From: Neurospora tetrasperma FGSC 2508
Taxonomy: Eukaryota > Ascomycota > Sordariomycetes > Sordariales > Sordariaceae
Length of the DNA stretch: 64,000 nt
Assembly (NCBI RefSeq): GCF_000213175.1
Contig: NW_009799100.1
Coordinates: 4,765,526-4,829,525 of the forward strand
Direction: 5' to 3'
In this document: in pieces, positions 1 to 10,359 of the stretch
How positions within the stretch are numbered: position 1 is the first letter of the stretch
Layout: the number at the start of each line of letters is the position of its first letter
The notes under the pieces: generated by a model
Databases searched by the model: none
What the model saw: only the letters and a program-made list of their open reading frames with translations
What the model was told of the DNA's origin: nothing
Position numbers and translations under genes: made by a program

Positions 1-3000
1 GTCCAGTTATGCATCACATACGAGCTCTCGGAGAAGTAGCTGTTAGGCCCAAGCTTGTACACCGTGTCATTTGACTGCTGCGTCGTCAAGGTGCGCGCAT
101 TCCACAGCATGAGCGCCGAGCGGAAGCCCGGCGAGATGGCCGTGTCGCCAGGCTGTGTGCTCCCCAGGTTGCCCGTCAGCGACGTGTAGAGGTAGTGGAA
201 GCCGCAGCGATAGCCCGACACATCCGGCGACGTCTTGTCAGGATTCTTCAGGGACTTGACGCAGATGTCCAGCACGTCCATCATGGTCGAGGTGAACTTT
301 GTCTTCAAGGCCTGCCGCGAGACAAGGACCGAGTTCTGAGAGCCTGTGGCCACATCCGAGGGCGGGTGCTGCGCCGGCAGCGGGTTCACGGGGACAAGTG
401 TAAACTTGTCGGCGGGCATGGAGACGAGGTAATCATAGGCTGACTTGTAGTTGTCCTCCCACACGGTGTCCGTCTGCAGCACGTCCTTGAGGCCGTCGCG
501 GAACCGAATGTAGTCCCGCTCTGCCTGACCGCCGGCGTAGAAGTACTCAAATTTGAATTCCCAAGTGACGGAACAAAGGTTGCGCTTCTCATTGTACAGG
601 GTGGTGTTAATAAAGAAGCCGGGCTGCGTGCTGACCTTTTGGTTGAGGCTCAGCTGCCACGCGGTGAAGCGAGTCCACATGCCGCGCAGCCACTGGTAGC
701 CAAACTTGCTCGAGTCGTCTGGGCAAAAGGTGCCAGTCTGGGACATGTACACGCGGCTGAGGCCTCCGTCGGGCACGGGGTGGGCGCGGATTGTCATGGA
801 AAGAACGACGCCCCAAACGCTACCGCCGCCGCCGCGCATGGCCCAGAAGAGCTGCGGATTGCGGTTGCGACTGGCGATCTTCTTGTGGACAACGGGCTGG
901 CCGTAGGTGTTGCGACCGACCTGCAGAACTTCAATCTCAAGCACGTTATCGACGCCGAGGCCCATGGACGGCGCAAAGGGCCCGTGACCGCCCCCGAGAT
1001 GGAAGCCGACCATGCCGACGGTGGAGCACCAGCCCGATGAAATAACACGGGAGTAGTCTTTCGAGAAGGCGTGCATCTCGGCGAAGGTGGAGCCGGCACC
1101 AAAGCGGAATGCTCCAGCAGGGGCCAAGGTCGAATCCTCGTGCCAGGTAGGCATAAAGGTCTTGTCCTTGAGCAGGATTGTGCGGATGAGGATGCCGCCC
1201 GTCGGGCACGAGTTGCGGCTGTTGTACTCGTGGCCGGTGCCGGCAGTGGCGATACACAGGCGGTGCCGCGCGGCAAAGTTGAGGGCTGCGACCACATGGC
1301 GTTCGTTGAGCGGGAAGACAACGATGAAAGGGTTCCAGTTGCGGTACTCGTTTTGGTGCACCGCCGCCTTGCACATGTCTGATGCGGTGTTATACACGGC
1401 AGGGGGGTCGGCCTGATTGAAACATGGGCGCTGCATCTCGGCGATGTCCTCGTAGTAGTATAGCGCCTTGAGGCCCTGGGGCGCGTTACCGAGGCCGTAG
1501 AAGGACTGGTTATCAATGGAGCCCATTGGTACCGGCGCCGGCTGCGGGTCCGGGTAGCTGTGCCACCGGAGGCCGAGCCGGGGCACTGTGGGGTCCAGCT
1601 CCTGTTCCAGCTTGCGGATGGCCGTCTTGGTGGGCCAGCAGCCGGAGTCTTCGGGCGTGCACCAGTCATGGTCGTCTTTGAGTGTTGCGCGCGTATTGTC
1701 AAACAGCGAGGGCAGGGCATCGACGGATGCGGCTTCCACCGACTCGGCCGGGTCGCACGAGCCGGCACCACAGAAGTCGTTCTCAGCGCCGCACGAGTAG
1801 CGACAATGGGCGCTGCACGGGTTGCACCGACCCATGGCCCATTTCGTATTCTGCGTATCTTCCTCGTTGTCTCCTGCCGATCCGCAGTCGAGCACGGCGT
1901 ACGAGTATACCGGCTGGTATTGGAACTGGAAGCGACAGGTGGTGATAGTGCCGCTGGCGCTGGCAAGGAGCACCAGGCTGGGGTCCTCATCCGAGTGCGA
2001 GACTGAGTAGCGCTGCACGGCGCGGCTGGGGTAGTTTGGCCACCGCAGCGACGCCTGGCCGTCGGAAGTAAAGTTCCATTGTGCAAGGCCCTCTTCGTAG
2101 TCGCTATCTACCTGCAGTGAGCGCCACGAGCCCAGCAGCGCGGGGGGTGCTCCGGCAATGCCAGGTTGGAAGTGGCTCACAGGGCTGGGCTTGGACTCGG
2201 ACTCGAACCCGGACTCGGGCTCAGTCTTGGTCTCGGTCTTGGGCTCAGAGGCCGAGATAGAATCCGGAGAAAAGGAACAGCCCGCCGCCGACGCCTTACA
2301 GCGGAACATAAGAAAGTTGCCGCACCCTTTTGTGTCCATGGCGGCGTAGAAGCTCGCCGGCGCCGGCTCCCCGGTGTGGTTGCATGCCAAAAAGGCCGCC
2401 TCGAGCCCGCCAATATCCGGCAACCGCTGCACCAGGCAGTCCTCCAGATGGTCGCCGCCGCATCGCAGGACAAGCTCCTTGGGGCCGCGCCGCTCGTAGG
2501 TGCACGTCCGGGGGTATGGGCTGTCAGTGGTGACGGTCAGGACGTTGTCAGTAAAGGTCTGCGCGAACTCGAACTTGCCGGACCCGCCCTCCTCGGCGCC
2601 AAACGAGCGCCAGGTGCCCTCCCAGGGGGAGCTGTTTTCACTGCTCATAAAGGCCGGCATGGCAAATTCCAGCAGCGGGAAGCTTGCAGTTGCATTGCTG
2701 TTACTGCTGCTGTCCCTCTTCTCCCGCGGCGCATTGCTCGAGTTCAGCATCACGGTGCTTTCCAGCTGAGCCGGCGGGCATGTGTCCCAGAAATCACCGC
2801 ACTCAAAGCACTGGTCAATGCAGTCGCCTGACATGCGCGGCACGCTCGCCACATCGGTGCCTGTCCAGCCCACCGTTGCCAGATACGCGCACTGCACGCA
2901 GCGGGTGCTAATGAGCGGTTCTACGTCGTCCAGCTTCACTTTTTCCAGCAGCTGGTTGCGCAGCGTCGGGCTTTCATTGAACTCGTTGGCGATTACAAAC

Positions 3001-3587
3001 GCGGTGCGGAAATAGTCCTCCTGCGGCAGCCGGAACGCGGTGCCGTCAGCGCCGGGGATTACTGCGCAGGTGCCGTGCTTCATCCACTCGGACAGGATGA
3101 AGCATTGCATCGTGTTGTTGAACTTTGCGTTGGTCGGCCAGAAGTAGTTGAGCAGGCCATCAAAGGTCGTGAGGATTGTCTCGTTGAAGTCCTCGCCGTT
3201 CAGACAGCCGTAGGGCTGGTTCTTTCCGCCAGTGCCGTCAACCGACCCAGGCCACAGACCGTGCAGCGTCCATCTGGCCGAGCCCGGTGCGAAGTTGTTG
3301 TTCTGCAGCGACAGCGTGTAGGCGTCGACGGGCACACGCCCGGCCGGCTGGTGCCCCGAGTTGCATAGTGAGTACGGCGGCGGCTTCTGCTGCAGCGCGC
3401 CGTGCTTGTCCAGGCTGGTGCAGCCGCGGTTCCACTTGAGGTTGCACGTATTGGCCTGGTAGTTGAGCGCGTTGAATTGCCTCAGTGGGATCGGGTTAGA
3501 GGAGCAGGCGTCTGACTTGCCGGAGCACCAGGCGGTCGCTGGGCAGACCAGAGCCAGCACCAACGCAAGTTGGGCGTGCCAGGTCAT
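1..3587 (-). CDS. Secreted RNase T2 / FAD-linked oxidase fusion protein (C-terminus beyond window)
   Basis: One uninterrupted reading frame of about 1195 codons starts at ATG 3587 and runs off the left edge. Residues 1-20 look like a signal peptide. An RNase T2 domain follows: CAS1 motif LHGLWP (His109) and CAS2 motif SEWMKHGTC (Glu167, Lys170, His171), with many cysteines, so the catalytic set looks complete. Two beta-rich segments, each opening with G-T/S-W-R-S (about 335 and 475), flank an acidic E-P-K-T-E linker. From about residue 740 a PCMH/berberine-bridge type FAD domain appears: GTGHEYNSRN (His near 785, the usual 8-alpha-histidyl site), GWCSTVGMVGFHLGGGHG (Cys near 853, the usual 6-S-cysteinyl site) and LFWAMRGGGGSVWGVV. 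Both flavin attachment residues are therefore present. No introns are needed. Each family is well known alone and I know of no described fusion. Substrate is unknown. The domain calls are firm; joint function is inference. Confidence 0.85.
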   Translation of the reverse strand, partial: MTWHAQLALVLALVCPATAWCSGKSDACSSNPIPLRQFNALNYQANTCNLKWNRGCTSLDKHGALQQKPPPYSLCNSGHQPAGRVPVDAYTLSLQNNNFAPGSARWTLHGLWPGSVDGTGGKNQPYGCLNGEDFNETILTTFDGLLNYFWPTNAKFNNTMQCFILSEWMKHGTCAVIPGADGTAFRLPQEDYFRTAFVIANEFNESPTLRNQLLEKVKLDDVEPLISTRCVQCAYLATVGWTGTDVASVPRMSGDCIDQCFECGDFWDTCPPAQLESTVMLNSSNAPREKRDSSSNSNATASFPLLEFAMPAFMSSENSSPWEGTWRSFGAEEGGSGKFEFAQTFTDNVLTVTTDSPYPRTCTYERRGPKELVLRCGGDHLEDCLVQRLPDIGGLEAAFLACNHTGEPAPASFYAAMDTKGCGNFLMFRCKASAAGCSFSPDSISASEPKTETKTEPESGFESESKPSPVSHFQPGIAGAPPALLGSWRSLQVDSDYEEGLAQWNFTSDGQASLRWPNYPSRAVQRYSVSHSDEDPSLVLLASASGTITTCRFQFQYQPVYSYAVLDCGSAGDNEEDTQNTKWAMGRCNPCSAHCRYSCGAENDFCGAGSCDPAESVEAASVDALPSLFDNTRATLKDDHDWCTPEDSGCWPTKTAIRKLEQELDPTVPRLGLRWHSYPDPQPAPVPMGSIDNQSFYGLGNAPQGLKALYYYEDIAEMQRPCFNQADPPAVYNTASDMCKAAVHQNEYRNWNPFIVVFPLNERHVVAALNFAARHRLCIATAGTGHEYNSRNSCPTGGILIRTILLKDKTFMPTWHEDSTLAPAGAFRFGAGSTFAEMHAFSKDYSRVISSGWCSTVGMVGFHLGGGHGPFAPSMGLGVDNVLEIEVLQVGRNTYGQPVVHKKIASRNRNPQLFWAMRGGGGSVWGVVLSMTIRAHPVPDGGLSRVYMSQTGTFCPDDSSKFGYQWLRGMWTRFTAWQLSLNQKVSTQPGFFINTTLYNEKRNLCSVTWEFKFEYFYAGGQAERDYIRFRDGLKDVLQTDTVWEDNYKSAYDYLVSMPADKFTLVPVNPLPAQHPPSDVATGSQNSVLVSRQALKTKFTSTMMDVLDICVKSLKNPDKTSPDVSGYRCGFHYLYTSLTGNLGSTQPGDTAISPGFRSALMLWNARTLTTQQSNDTVYKLGPNSYFSESSYVMHNW

Positions 3588-3710
3588 GTCTGCTTGACGT
3601 TGCAAACTGGTTTATGGTGTTTGTTTGTTTGTTTGTTGTATCGCTGCTTCTGGATTTTTGGTCTTCTAATGCTGTCTGAGATGAGAGCTTGAGGACGGAC
3701 ATACTGACTC

Positions 3711-3716
3711 TTTATA
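3711..3716 (-). promoter_or_regulatory. TATA-like box of the RNase T2/oxidase gene
   Basis: The minus strand reads GATATAAAGAG here, 124 bp upstream of the ATG at 3587. The position suits a fungal core promoter. Motif match only. Confidence 0.4.
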
Positions 3717-4175
3717 TCTAAGACAGATATACTCGCTTCATGTTGGTGACTCGCCCCATCACAACCTCTATCCTGCTCAGCCATTGTGATATTTCCACAA
3801 AGAGTCCATCTTCTCTGCCTAGAGCTCCAAGATGACGTTAGCTGCTGCGGGCCGAGCCCAAAACTGTCAGAAGCGGCAGACTCGTGCAAGATGATGCTCA
3901 GTGGCAAGCTGAAACAGGGGTCCAACACCAAATCATTGAAGAGCAGAAGTTCAGGCAGGTCGAGGCATCGTCATGTCAGGACGGCACGGTTCGTTAGCGT
4001 CAGTCGAGAACGTGGTCTATACTGCAGCGATCAATATCACATACGGTAGTCCAGCCACCCCCTTTCGATCGAAAAATGCGGCCAAGGACGGAACTGAATA
4101 CAGTAAGCACCTGCCAAGACCGGGGTAAGAACTTTAATTGAACCTTGCAACTCGGTCAGCCTTCATCACGTCTTT

Positions 4176-4510
4176 CAGTTCGCCACGAATATCTTGACCT
4201 TACTGAAAACAGTGGTCAGCAGCTATCAATTACGCATTTCGGTATCTAGAACGCACTATTTAAACCACCGAGATCCTTCAGCTCGCCATGAATATCTGAG
4301 TCATACCGAAAACAGTAGTCAGCCCTGCGTGACAAGTGATCGCTTATACATATCAACAATTGTGCCAGTGAGACTTTTTGCACAAGCCATTCCTCATCAC
4401 GCGTGTCAGCTTTCAATAGTACGGGCAGTCCGGTCTCGAATGCAAACTAACGAGGTCGTCAGTTTGAGCTCGCCACGAATATCTCAACCATGCTGAAAAC
4501 AGTAGCCCAC
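4176..4510 (+). repeat. Three diverged copies of a ~46-bp sequence
   Basis: Copies lie at 4176-4222, 4279-4324 and 4466-4510. The shared core is a C-T-C-G-C-C-A-C-G-A-A-T-A-T-C-T block followed after about 10 bases by CTGAAAACAGTAGTCAGC with a few substitutions. Spacing is irregular (103 and 187 bp), so this is not a simple tandem array. Its place between divergent genes suggests either a regulatory module or an old duplication. Confidence 0.7.
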
Positions 4511-4654
4511 CTGTCGATACTTTCGCGTCTCTATTGCAGACTAAGGGAGAAAGAGAATGTCGGCAACGTTCTTGTGTATCACCTTATGCCGTTCCAACAT
4601 GCATGTGGTCTACCTATCCTTTCTGCTCACAAAGGTGCTACATGCCATGAAAAC

Positions 4655-4661
4655 ATAAATA
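4655..4661 (+). promoter_or_regulatory. TATA-like box of the GMC oxidoreductase gene
   Basis: ATAAATA lies 115 bp upstream of the start codon at 4776. Motif match only. Confidence 0.35.
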
Positions 4662-4775
4662 GGGCGCTCCAGACCAGTTGACAACGAACGACAAATAAAC
4701 CGATGATATCAAACCGAACCAAGCCTTTCGCTTCCCTTCTTCAATATACGCCCACGTGTGATCCCTACTTTCATC

Positions 4776-6839
4776 ATGAACACCGAAAGCCTCCCAGACT
4801 ACCTGACCATCCCAGGGAAAACGATCCCTAGCTTTCACTGCCGCGTTGGAAAAAATCACAATGATCGTCAGCCTCAGAGAGCCAACATTTACGGCTACCC
4901 TGTGCCTAGCGTGCAGGCACCTACTTCTACGTCGGTTATGGCCCTTGACTACTTCGCGAGGTATGAAGCAATAATGGTGCTTGGATTTGTTCAATATTGA
5001 ATTCCAGTTCTGACCTTGATTTCTACCTACTTAGTGACCAAACCTGGGGGAATATCCTGGCCCATGGAGACTTTGATTACATCGTCATTGGTTCGGGCTT
5101 CACTGCTCTCGCATTCATTCAGAAGGCACTCGATCTCGACCCGTGTGCCAAGATTCTTTGCTTGGAGCGTGGAGGTAAGTAGAGTACTTTCCCATTGGCG
5201 GTTCCCCTTATACCCTTATACATGTGCCGTCGTCTCATGCTTTGGTATGTCACAGGCTTTTGGCTCCCTTCCCACTTCCAAAACCTGCCAATTCCTTTCA
5301 AGATGGTTCTGGGCGGGCCTTCTGAGACATTCCCCTGGACCCTCTCGCGCAAGACCTTTGAGACCAAGGAGCTCAAGTTCTGCCACGGGTCTTGCCCATT
5401 TTTCGGTGGCCGATCGACATTCTGGTCCGCCTGGAGCCCGAGGCCCAGTCTAGACCTCATGCGCGACTTTCCCGAGTCCATGAAGGAGACTGCTTCACAC
5501 GAGCAATTCTGGAAAGAGGCCAAGGAACTCTTGAATGTCACACCGGCAGCTCAGATCAACGATGGCGTCTTTGGAAGCCTTCAGACTGCCATTGATCGCA
5601 TTCTCGAACGCTCGGTTTGCAAGATTCCCACTGCCGACTATGCTGAGTCGGCCCCCCTTGCTGTTGGACGACGCAGCCCAACTTCTCGTCTGCGATTCAA
5701 CAAGTTTTCTGTCCCCGGCCCTCTTCTCGGCATCTTGGAACGACAGAGGCAGCTGGCCAAAACCAACCAGGGAGCGCCTTTGGAAATCATGGTTGAGTGT
5801 GCGGCAAAAAGCATGGCTAAAGGCGACGACGATGATTTTGTCCGTGTTATCGAAACTAGCAAGGGCACTTTGTCGTGGACTGGGAACAAGACCAGGATCA
5901 TCCTCTGCGCTGGAGCCATTCCCAACGCCACCATGTTGCTGAACTCTCTTGAGAGCTGCCGTGACACCGTCGGCAAGAGGCTTACCGGCCACTTTGTGAC
6001 ACACATCTCAGCAAGATGCCCCGTGAAGAACATCAAGGGCTGGAAGAAGGAAGACACGCTCCAGATGGCTGCTGCATACGTGGCTGGCAGAGATCCCAAG
6101 AGCGGCCTACAGTATCACGTCTCGGTCACGGCGCTGAATAGCCCTAACCCGAAAGACGATGCAGAGGACGCGGCTCGCGAGTGTCCAGACTATGCTGCTG
6201 CTGCGACGCTTGATCAGCTTATAGGTTCTGAGGACTACGTTGTGTTTGGTATGAAGAAGAAGCCGCCGCCCCTATGCAAAAGAGAAGAGGATTATAAGAA
6301 GGCTAACCTAGCACTGTTTTACCTACCTAGTCTGCTCCGCTCTTGGCGAGTTCAGCGAGAAGAACCCCAAGAATCACGTCACTCTCAACAAAGGCACCGA
6401 CCCGACTTGCAACGTCACCCTACAATACACCTTGACCGACGACGATTATGCCTGCTGGGACGTGATGGACACGGCCACCTACGACACCATCAAAGAAATG
6501 GCGGGCGGCGATGATGAGGAGCACGAGTCGAGCATCGAATGGTGGGACGAGACAAGTCATGGCTGGAGCAAGACGAAGCCAGCAGTCGACACCATTCGCA
6601 TTCCTGGGGTCGTTCACGAATCCAGCACTTGTTTCATGGGATCCAAGGAAATGGGTGGTTCCGTGGATGAGCTTTATCGTCCTCATGGGATTGAGAATGT
6701 CCACGTCACGGGGGCTGCCCTTTTCCCAACGGCGGGTAGTTGGAATCCCACCATGACCATGTGTGGATATGCTCAGGACTTGGCGAGCAAGCTGCATGAA
6801 TTGAAGCTGAGGCAAAATTGTGAGGAAAGACTTGTCTGA
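4776..6839 (+). CDS. GMC oxidoreductase, pyranose 2-oxidase-like, lacking the flavinylated His
   Basis: Exons are 4776-4960, 5035-5174, 5256-6248 and 6331-6839, giving 608 residues. All three introns have GT-AG ends and keep phase, and the last has a CTAAC branch-like site. Near residue 76 the FAD-binding strand reads DYIVIGSGFTALAFI (Gly81, Gly83) and ends about 30 residues on with LERGG. The C-terminal GMC region has HESSTCFMG (His535) and GSWNPTMTM (Asn578), matching the catalytic His/Asn pair of pyranose oxidases. The block GGRSTFWSAWSPRP corresponds to the family's STHW block, where His carries covalent FAD. Here it is Phe164, so FAD is probably non-covalent. No signal peptide is evident. 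Sugar oxidation is a family-level guess. It is divergent from the secreted flavoenzyme gene on its left. Confidence 0.85.
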
Positions 6840-7044
6840 TAATAGTACGTACCTAGGTAGTTAGATCAGCAATCGGATCAAGATGATGAAAATAGTGTTA
6901 CCCAGAGATATGTATACCGTACTGGAAACCTGTGCCCTTCAACATTGGATGTTAGGTCCAGGATTAAATGCAAAAATCACATTGGCTCAGATTAAAACTT
7001 CCAATGTTGGTTTGACATCCAATTCTTTATGGCCTATAAGCAAA

Positions 7045-7914
7045 CTAACATAGGTAGGTAGTCTTCCGAGTACCTAATTTAACCAACGGAAGAATGACGG
7101 ACTGCGGGAGGAGTGCTCGCAAATACCTCTCCATCGCTTCGGGATTGGTGATTCCGAGATCTGCCCCGAGGACATCCAGATAGAAAGCACTGTGCATCTC
7201 CTCTACTACGGCGGCGGTGGTGCGGCTTTCGACTTCCTCCAGTTGCTTCTGTGTCTTTGCCTCCTCGCCTTTCATGAGGTCCTTGAAGCGTTGACAATCC
7301 AGAAGTCGGCACGCAACTGTAAAGATTCTCTTGACCGCTTCCACCCGAGCGTCTTTGATTGTCTTGGTGACTGTAGTGGAGGTCTGGTCTTGGTCCTAAC
7401 GGAAAATACGCGTTAGATTTCTGTATTATGAACTCTGAAGGTAGGTAGGGAAGAGGTAGATAGATAGGTACGCACTATAATCTCCACATCTCTCCCTTCA
7501 GCCAAGAACTTAGAAACTGTGGTGAGTTTCTTAGTCCAGCGAGCCACTAAAGAAGCACAGAAAGTAGGTTATCCTTTGTTACCTAGCTGCTCCTCGATCC
7601 AACAGTTATTTTAGGGTCAATTTCTTACGTGCTTCCAAAGCAGTGCAAAGCTCGGTGACAGTCTGAGTGAGGAACACATAACTGTATTGCCCGTTGCCCT
7701 TCCATTGGTTTTCATTTTGGAGAAACCGTTCACATTCCAGGTACGCGGCGTACCACTTGTTCCACTCGGTCTGGCAATCAGCCACTTTTCCGGCCAACGT
7801 TTCCCACCACTTTTCGGTGTTGGAATTCGGTAAGGAGTTGAGAGATTCAATGAGAGAATCGAATAATCCATCCTCGATAGACTCGATAACGTTCAAGAGC
7901 TCGTGATATGACAT
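7045..7914 (-). CDS. Hypothetical protein, three exons, 235 aa
   Basis: Exons on the minus strand are 7914-7629, 7546-7476 and 7395-7045. Both introns (82 and 80 nt) have GT-AG ends and the joins keep phase, giving 235 residues. I do not recognise the family. The N-terminal part is acidic and Trp/Tyr-rich (KWWETLAGKVADCQTEWNKW near residue 37). The C-terminal part looks helical and charged (EEAKTQKQLEEVESRT). No signal peptide or membrane segment is visible. An in-frame upstream ATG at 8046 would add 44 residues but that stretch is low-complexity, so I chose 7914. The consistent splicing makes a real gene likely; function is unknown. Confidence 0.65.
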
Positions 7915-8688
7915 GTTGGCGGCTTTGAGACGATTCGTGCTTTTGTGTCTGTTAATGATGGGGAAATTTTGAGGGATTTGGAAGAATATGTGCGAAATGA
8001 CAGACAGGTGGATAGATGATGTCGAGCGAGTGAACAAAACTCTCATGCTTTGCAAGGGGGCTCAGTGCCTCTTATACTTTCAAGTTCGTCCAGATCATCA
8101 CTGCTCGCAAGACATGTAGACTGACAGCCTTCGCTGTAGTCATTCTTCCGTCCGTTTCGTCGATTCTTGGATTTTGAGCGTTTCTGTTGGATCGGTGTCC
8201 AACGACCCGTAACGGAAAATAGTCATGGGCGGTTGGCCTTGAGTGGATTGCAGCCAACTACACCGGAAATTCTCCAACCAACGGTTGAAGTTTTTACACT
8301 TTGAACATGAGAACTCGAGAGTCTGTGAACTTGAGAAGAGTTGAGGGCCATCTACTAATGCCAAATAGGCAAGGTAGAGGTATTCAGGGAGAAGCTGACA
8401 AACTACAAGTCACGCAGTCTGCGGAAGAAGTCAGTTGGTAACGGCATGGCTGGCACTTGCCAAGCCAACCGGCTCAGGCTCCAGGGAAGGACAAACAAGG
8501 GAGGCCATCTTCAAGTGCTCACCAACACGAAATACTCAAGGACAAAGCAAGCAAACAGTACGAGCAAGCAATCACACATACCTGGCGTAGCTACTACCTA
8601 CCGTCTCATTGTGTATAGGTACCTAGACCTACCTCTCATGACAGTACGTAACCTTGGCGAACTCTATGTTCCTCGGCCCTTACAAGAC
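7915..8688. other. Intergenic sequence
   Basis: This is the upstream region of the unknown three-exon gene and the 3' side of the ankyrin gene. Only short antisense reading frames are present. I see no gene here. Confidence 0.6.
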
Positions 8689-10359
8689 CTATCTACGTAC
8701 GGCACCTTCATCAGGCCTGGGCTCAGCTTGTTCTTTCGACGCAAAGTACCTCATAAGCACATCAAAAACATCAATCGCGCCGGTACGGCCGGCCCATTGA
8801 AGCGGTGTCAGTTCCCAGTCCTCGTACGCCTGCAAATGACGATCCTCAGCCCACCTGGTCAACTGGGGAACAAGCTCAGCCATCCGATGCCCCCAGGCAC
8901 CTGACAGAATCGATGTGAAGATGGGAGAGCAGTATCGAAGTACACTTGCTTCTGTGTCGACGGGCGTGCCTCTTGCAATTAGTTCCTCCGCGAACGCTCC
9001 TACCCCGGTCCTCTCTTCTTCAGTGGCATCAACGTCGCGGACGGTAGCGAGAGCATGCAACGGAGTCCATCCTTCTTCCGTCATCACCTGGGCGCTTGCA
9101 CCACGCTCGAGCAAGAGACGGGCTACCGCGAGCCGCGCAGCTGTCTGTCCTTTGTTGTAGCTTTTGGCGGGGGTCAGCACACAGAGCAAGGGCGTCCACT
9201 TGTTGGCATTTGCTTGGTCGGCATCTAGACCTTGGTCGAGCAGATACTCAACAGTCTCTCCGTTTCCAGCAGCGGCAGCATAGTGTAACAGCGACTCCCC
9301 GAACTGGTTGAGCTGGCGCACGGCGCTGGAGCTATCGACGCAGTATCCCAGACATGTTCGAAGCACATTAGGTGTCCCGGTGTCGGCAAGCAGGTGGAGA
9401 GGCGCGACCTTTTCGTTGTCAGGGGCGTCGGGCAATGCGCCATGTTGGAGAAGGGTCTGGAGGGCCTCTAGGTAGTCCCGGTTCTGTCTGCCTTGGGGGC
9501 TAGGATTGAAGTTTGCGGCGACTCTGTGAAGGACCGTTTGGCCGTAGCCGTTCTTTGCGTTGGGATCTGCACCCCTTTCGAGGAACAATTTTAGAAGTTC
9601 GATCTGGGTGAAGGATTCGTGGATGGGCAAGGCTTTCTGATTTTTGAACGGCCGGTTGACGTCTGCGCCGGCACTAAGAAGTCGACGCACAACGCGGATC
9701 TGGTGGTCCCGGTTGAGAGGTTCTCCGTTACGCGTCTGCACGGGTATCCCATTTGCGTGGTCGCGGCCGTGGATGGCGACTGCGGCTTCTAGGGCACACT
9801 GGATGTCGACACTTTGATAGTGGAACTTGGCTAGCAACAAGGCGACCACGTCGTCATGCCACACGGCAGCCGCTTGGAAAAGGCTTGTTTGTCTCTCAAG
9901 ACTGGACCAGCCGTCGTAGAGGTCGAGGAAGTCGGCGACCAGATGCGCGTGTCCGTTATAGGCAGCAAGCACGAGACAGCTCGGCATGGCTTCGGACGGC
10001 TGTCTCGGGCTAGGGTAGTGGAATCGGCCCTGGGGACCAACCACGTTCCACAGGAGGTGAGCAATGTCGCGGTGGCCATACTCGGCGGCGATTTGGAGAG
10101 GTGAGTAGCCTGAATCACAAGCTTGACGAAGATGAGTCGGATCAACACCGGCGTCAAGCATCATGCGCACGGCGGCTTCTTGTCCTCGGCAGACAGCCTC
10201 GCAAAAGACGTCGGCCATGGCGCCCTGCAGATCCGACATGGCCAAGTCGGCGTTGGCACCAGACGCGGTCTCGTTCCTCCAGATCTGCAACATGGCTTCA
10301 ATGGACTCCAAATCGCCGTGTTTTGAGTAGTGGCGGTATGCGTCGAAAAAGGAAACCAT
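8689..10359 (-). CDS. Ankyrin-repeat protein, 556 aa
   Basis: Single-exon gene starting at ATG 10359. At least seven ankyrin-type helices are visible: GYSPLQIAAEYGHRDIAHLL (about 95-115), SCLVLAAYNGHAHLVADFL, GQTVLHRVAAN, VAPLHLLADTGTPNVLRTCL, GESLLHYAAAAGNGETVEYL, EGWTPLHALATV and LTPLQWAGRTGAIDVFDVL near the end. There is no NACHT, HET or kinase domain, and no signal peptide or membrane segment. Such proteins act as protein-binding scaffolds. Fungal genomes carry many lineage-variable ones, so partner and pathway cannot be inferred. Confidence 0.9.
   Translation of the reverse strand: MVSFFDAYRHYSKHGDLESIEAMLQIWRNETASGANADLAMSDLQGAMADVFCEAVCRGQEAAVRMMLDAGVDPTHLRQACDSGYSPLQIAAEYGHRDIAHLLWNVVGPQGRFHYPSPRQPSEAMPSCLVLAAYNGHAHLVADFLDLYDGWSSLERQTSLFQAAAVWHDDVVALLLAKFHYQSVDIQCALEAAVAIHGRDHANGIPVQTRNGEPLNRDHQIRVVRRLLSAGADVNRPFKNQKALPIHESFTQIELLKLFLERGADPNAKNGYGQTVLHRVAANFNPSPQGRQNRDYLEALQTLLQHGALPDAPDNEKVAPLHLLADTGTPNVLRTCLGYCVDSSSAVRQLNQFGESLLHYAAAAGNGETVEYLLDQGLDADQANANKWTPLLCVLTPAKSYNKGQTAARLAVARLLLERGASAQVMTEEGWTPLHALATVRDVDATEEERTGVGAFAEELIARGTPVDTEASVLRYCSPIFTSILSGAWGHRMAELVPQLTRWAEDRHLQAYEDWELTPLQWAGRTGAIDVFDVLMRYFASKEQAEPRPDEGAVRR

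Larger units (their letters stand above)
3588..4775. other. Divergent intergenic region between two flavoenzyme genes
   Basis: About 1.2 kb separates the minus-strand RNase T2/oxidase gene from the plus-strand GMC gene. It carries TATA-like boxes facing each way and three diverged copies of a 46-bp sequence. No convincing coding sequence was seen. Confidence 0.6.

Noticed and set aside
794-2086. A 430-codon minus-strand frame rich in Arg/Ser/Thr/Pro
   Set aside because: It lies out of frame inside the RNase T2/oxidase coding sequence, whose own frame carries clear motifs. The composition is that of a GC-rich shadow frame.
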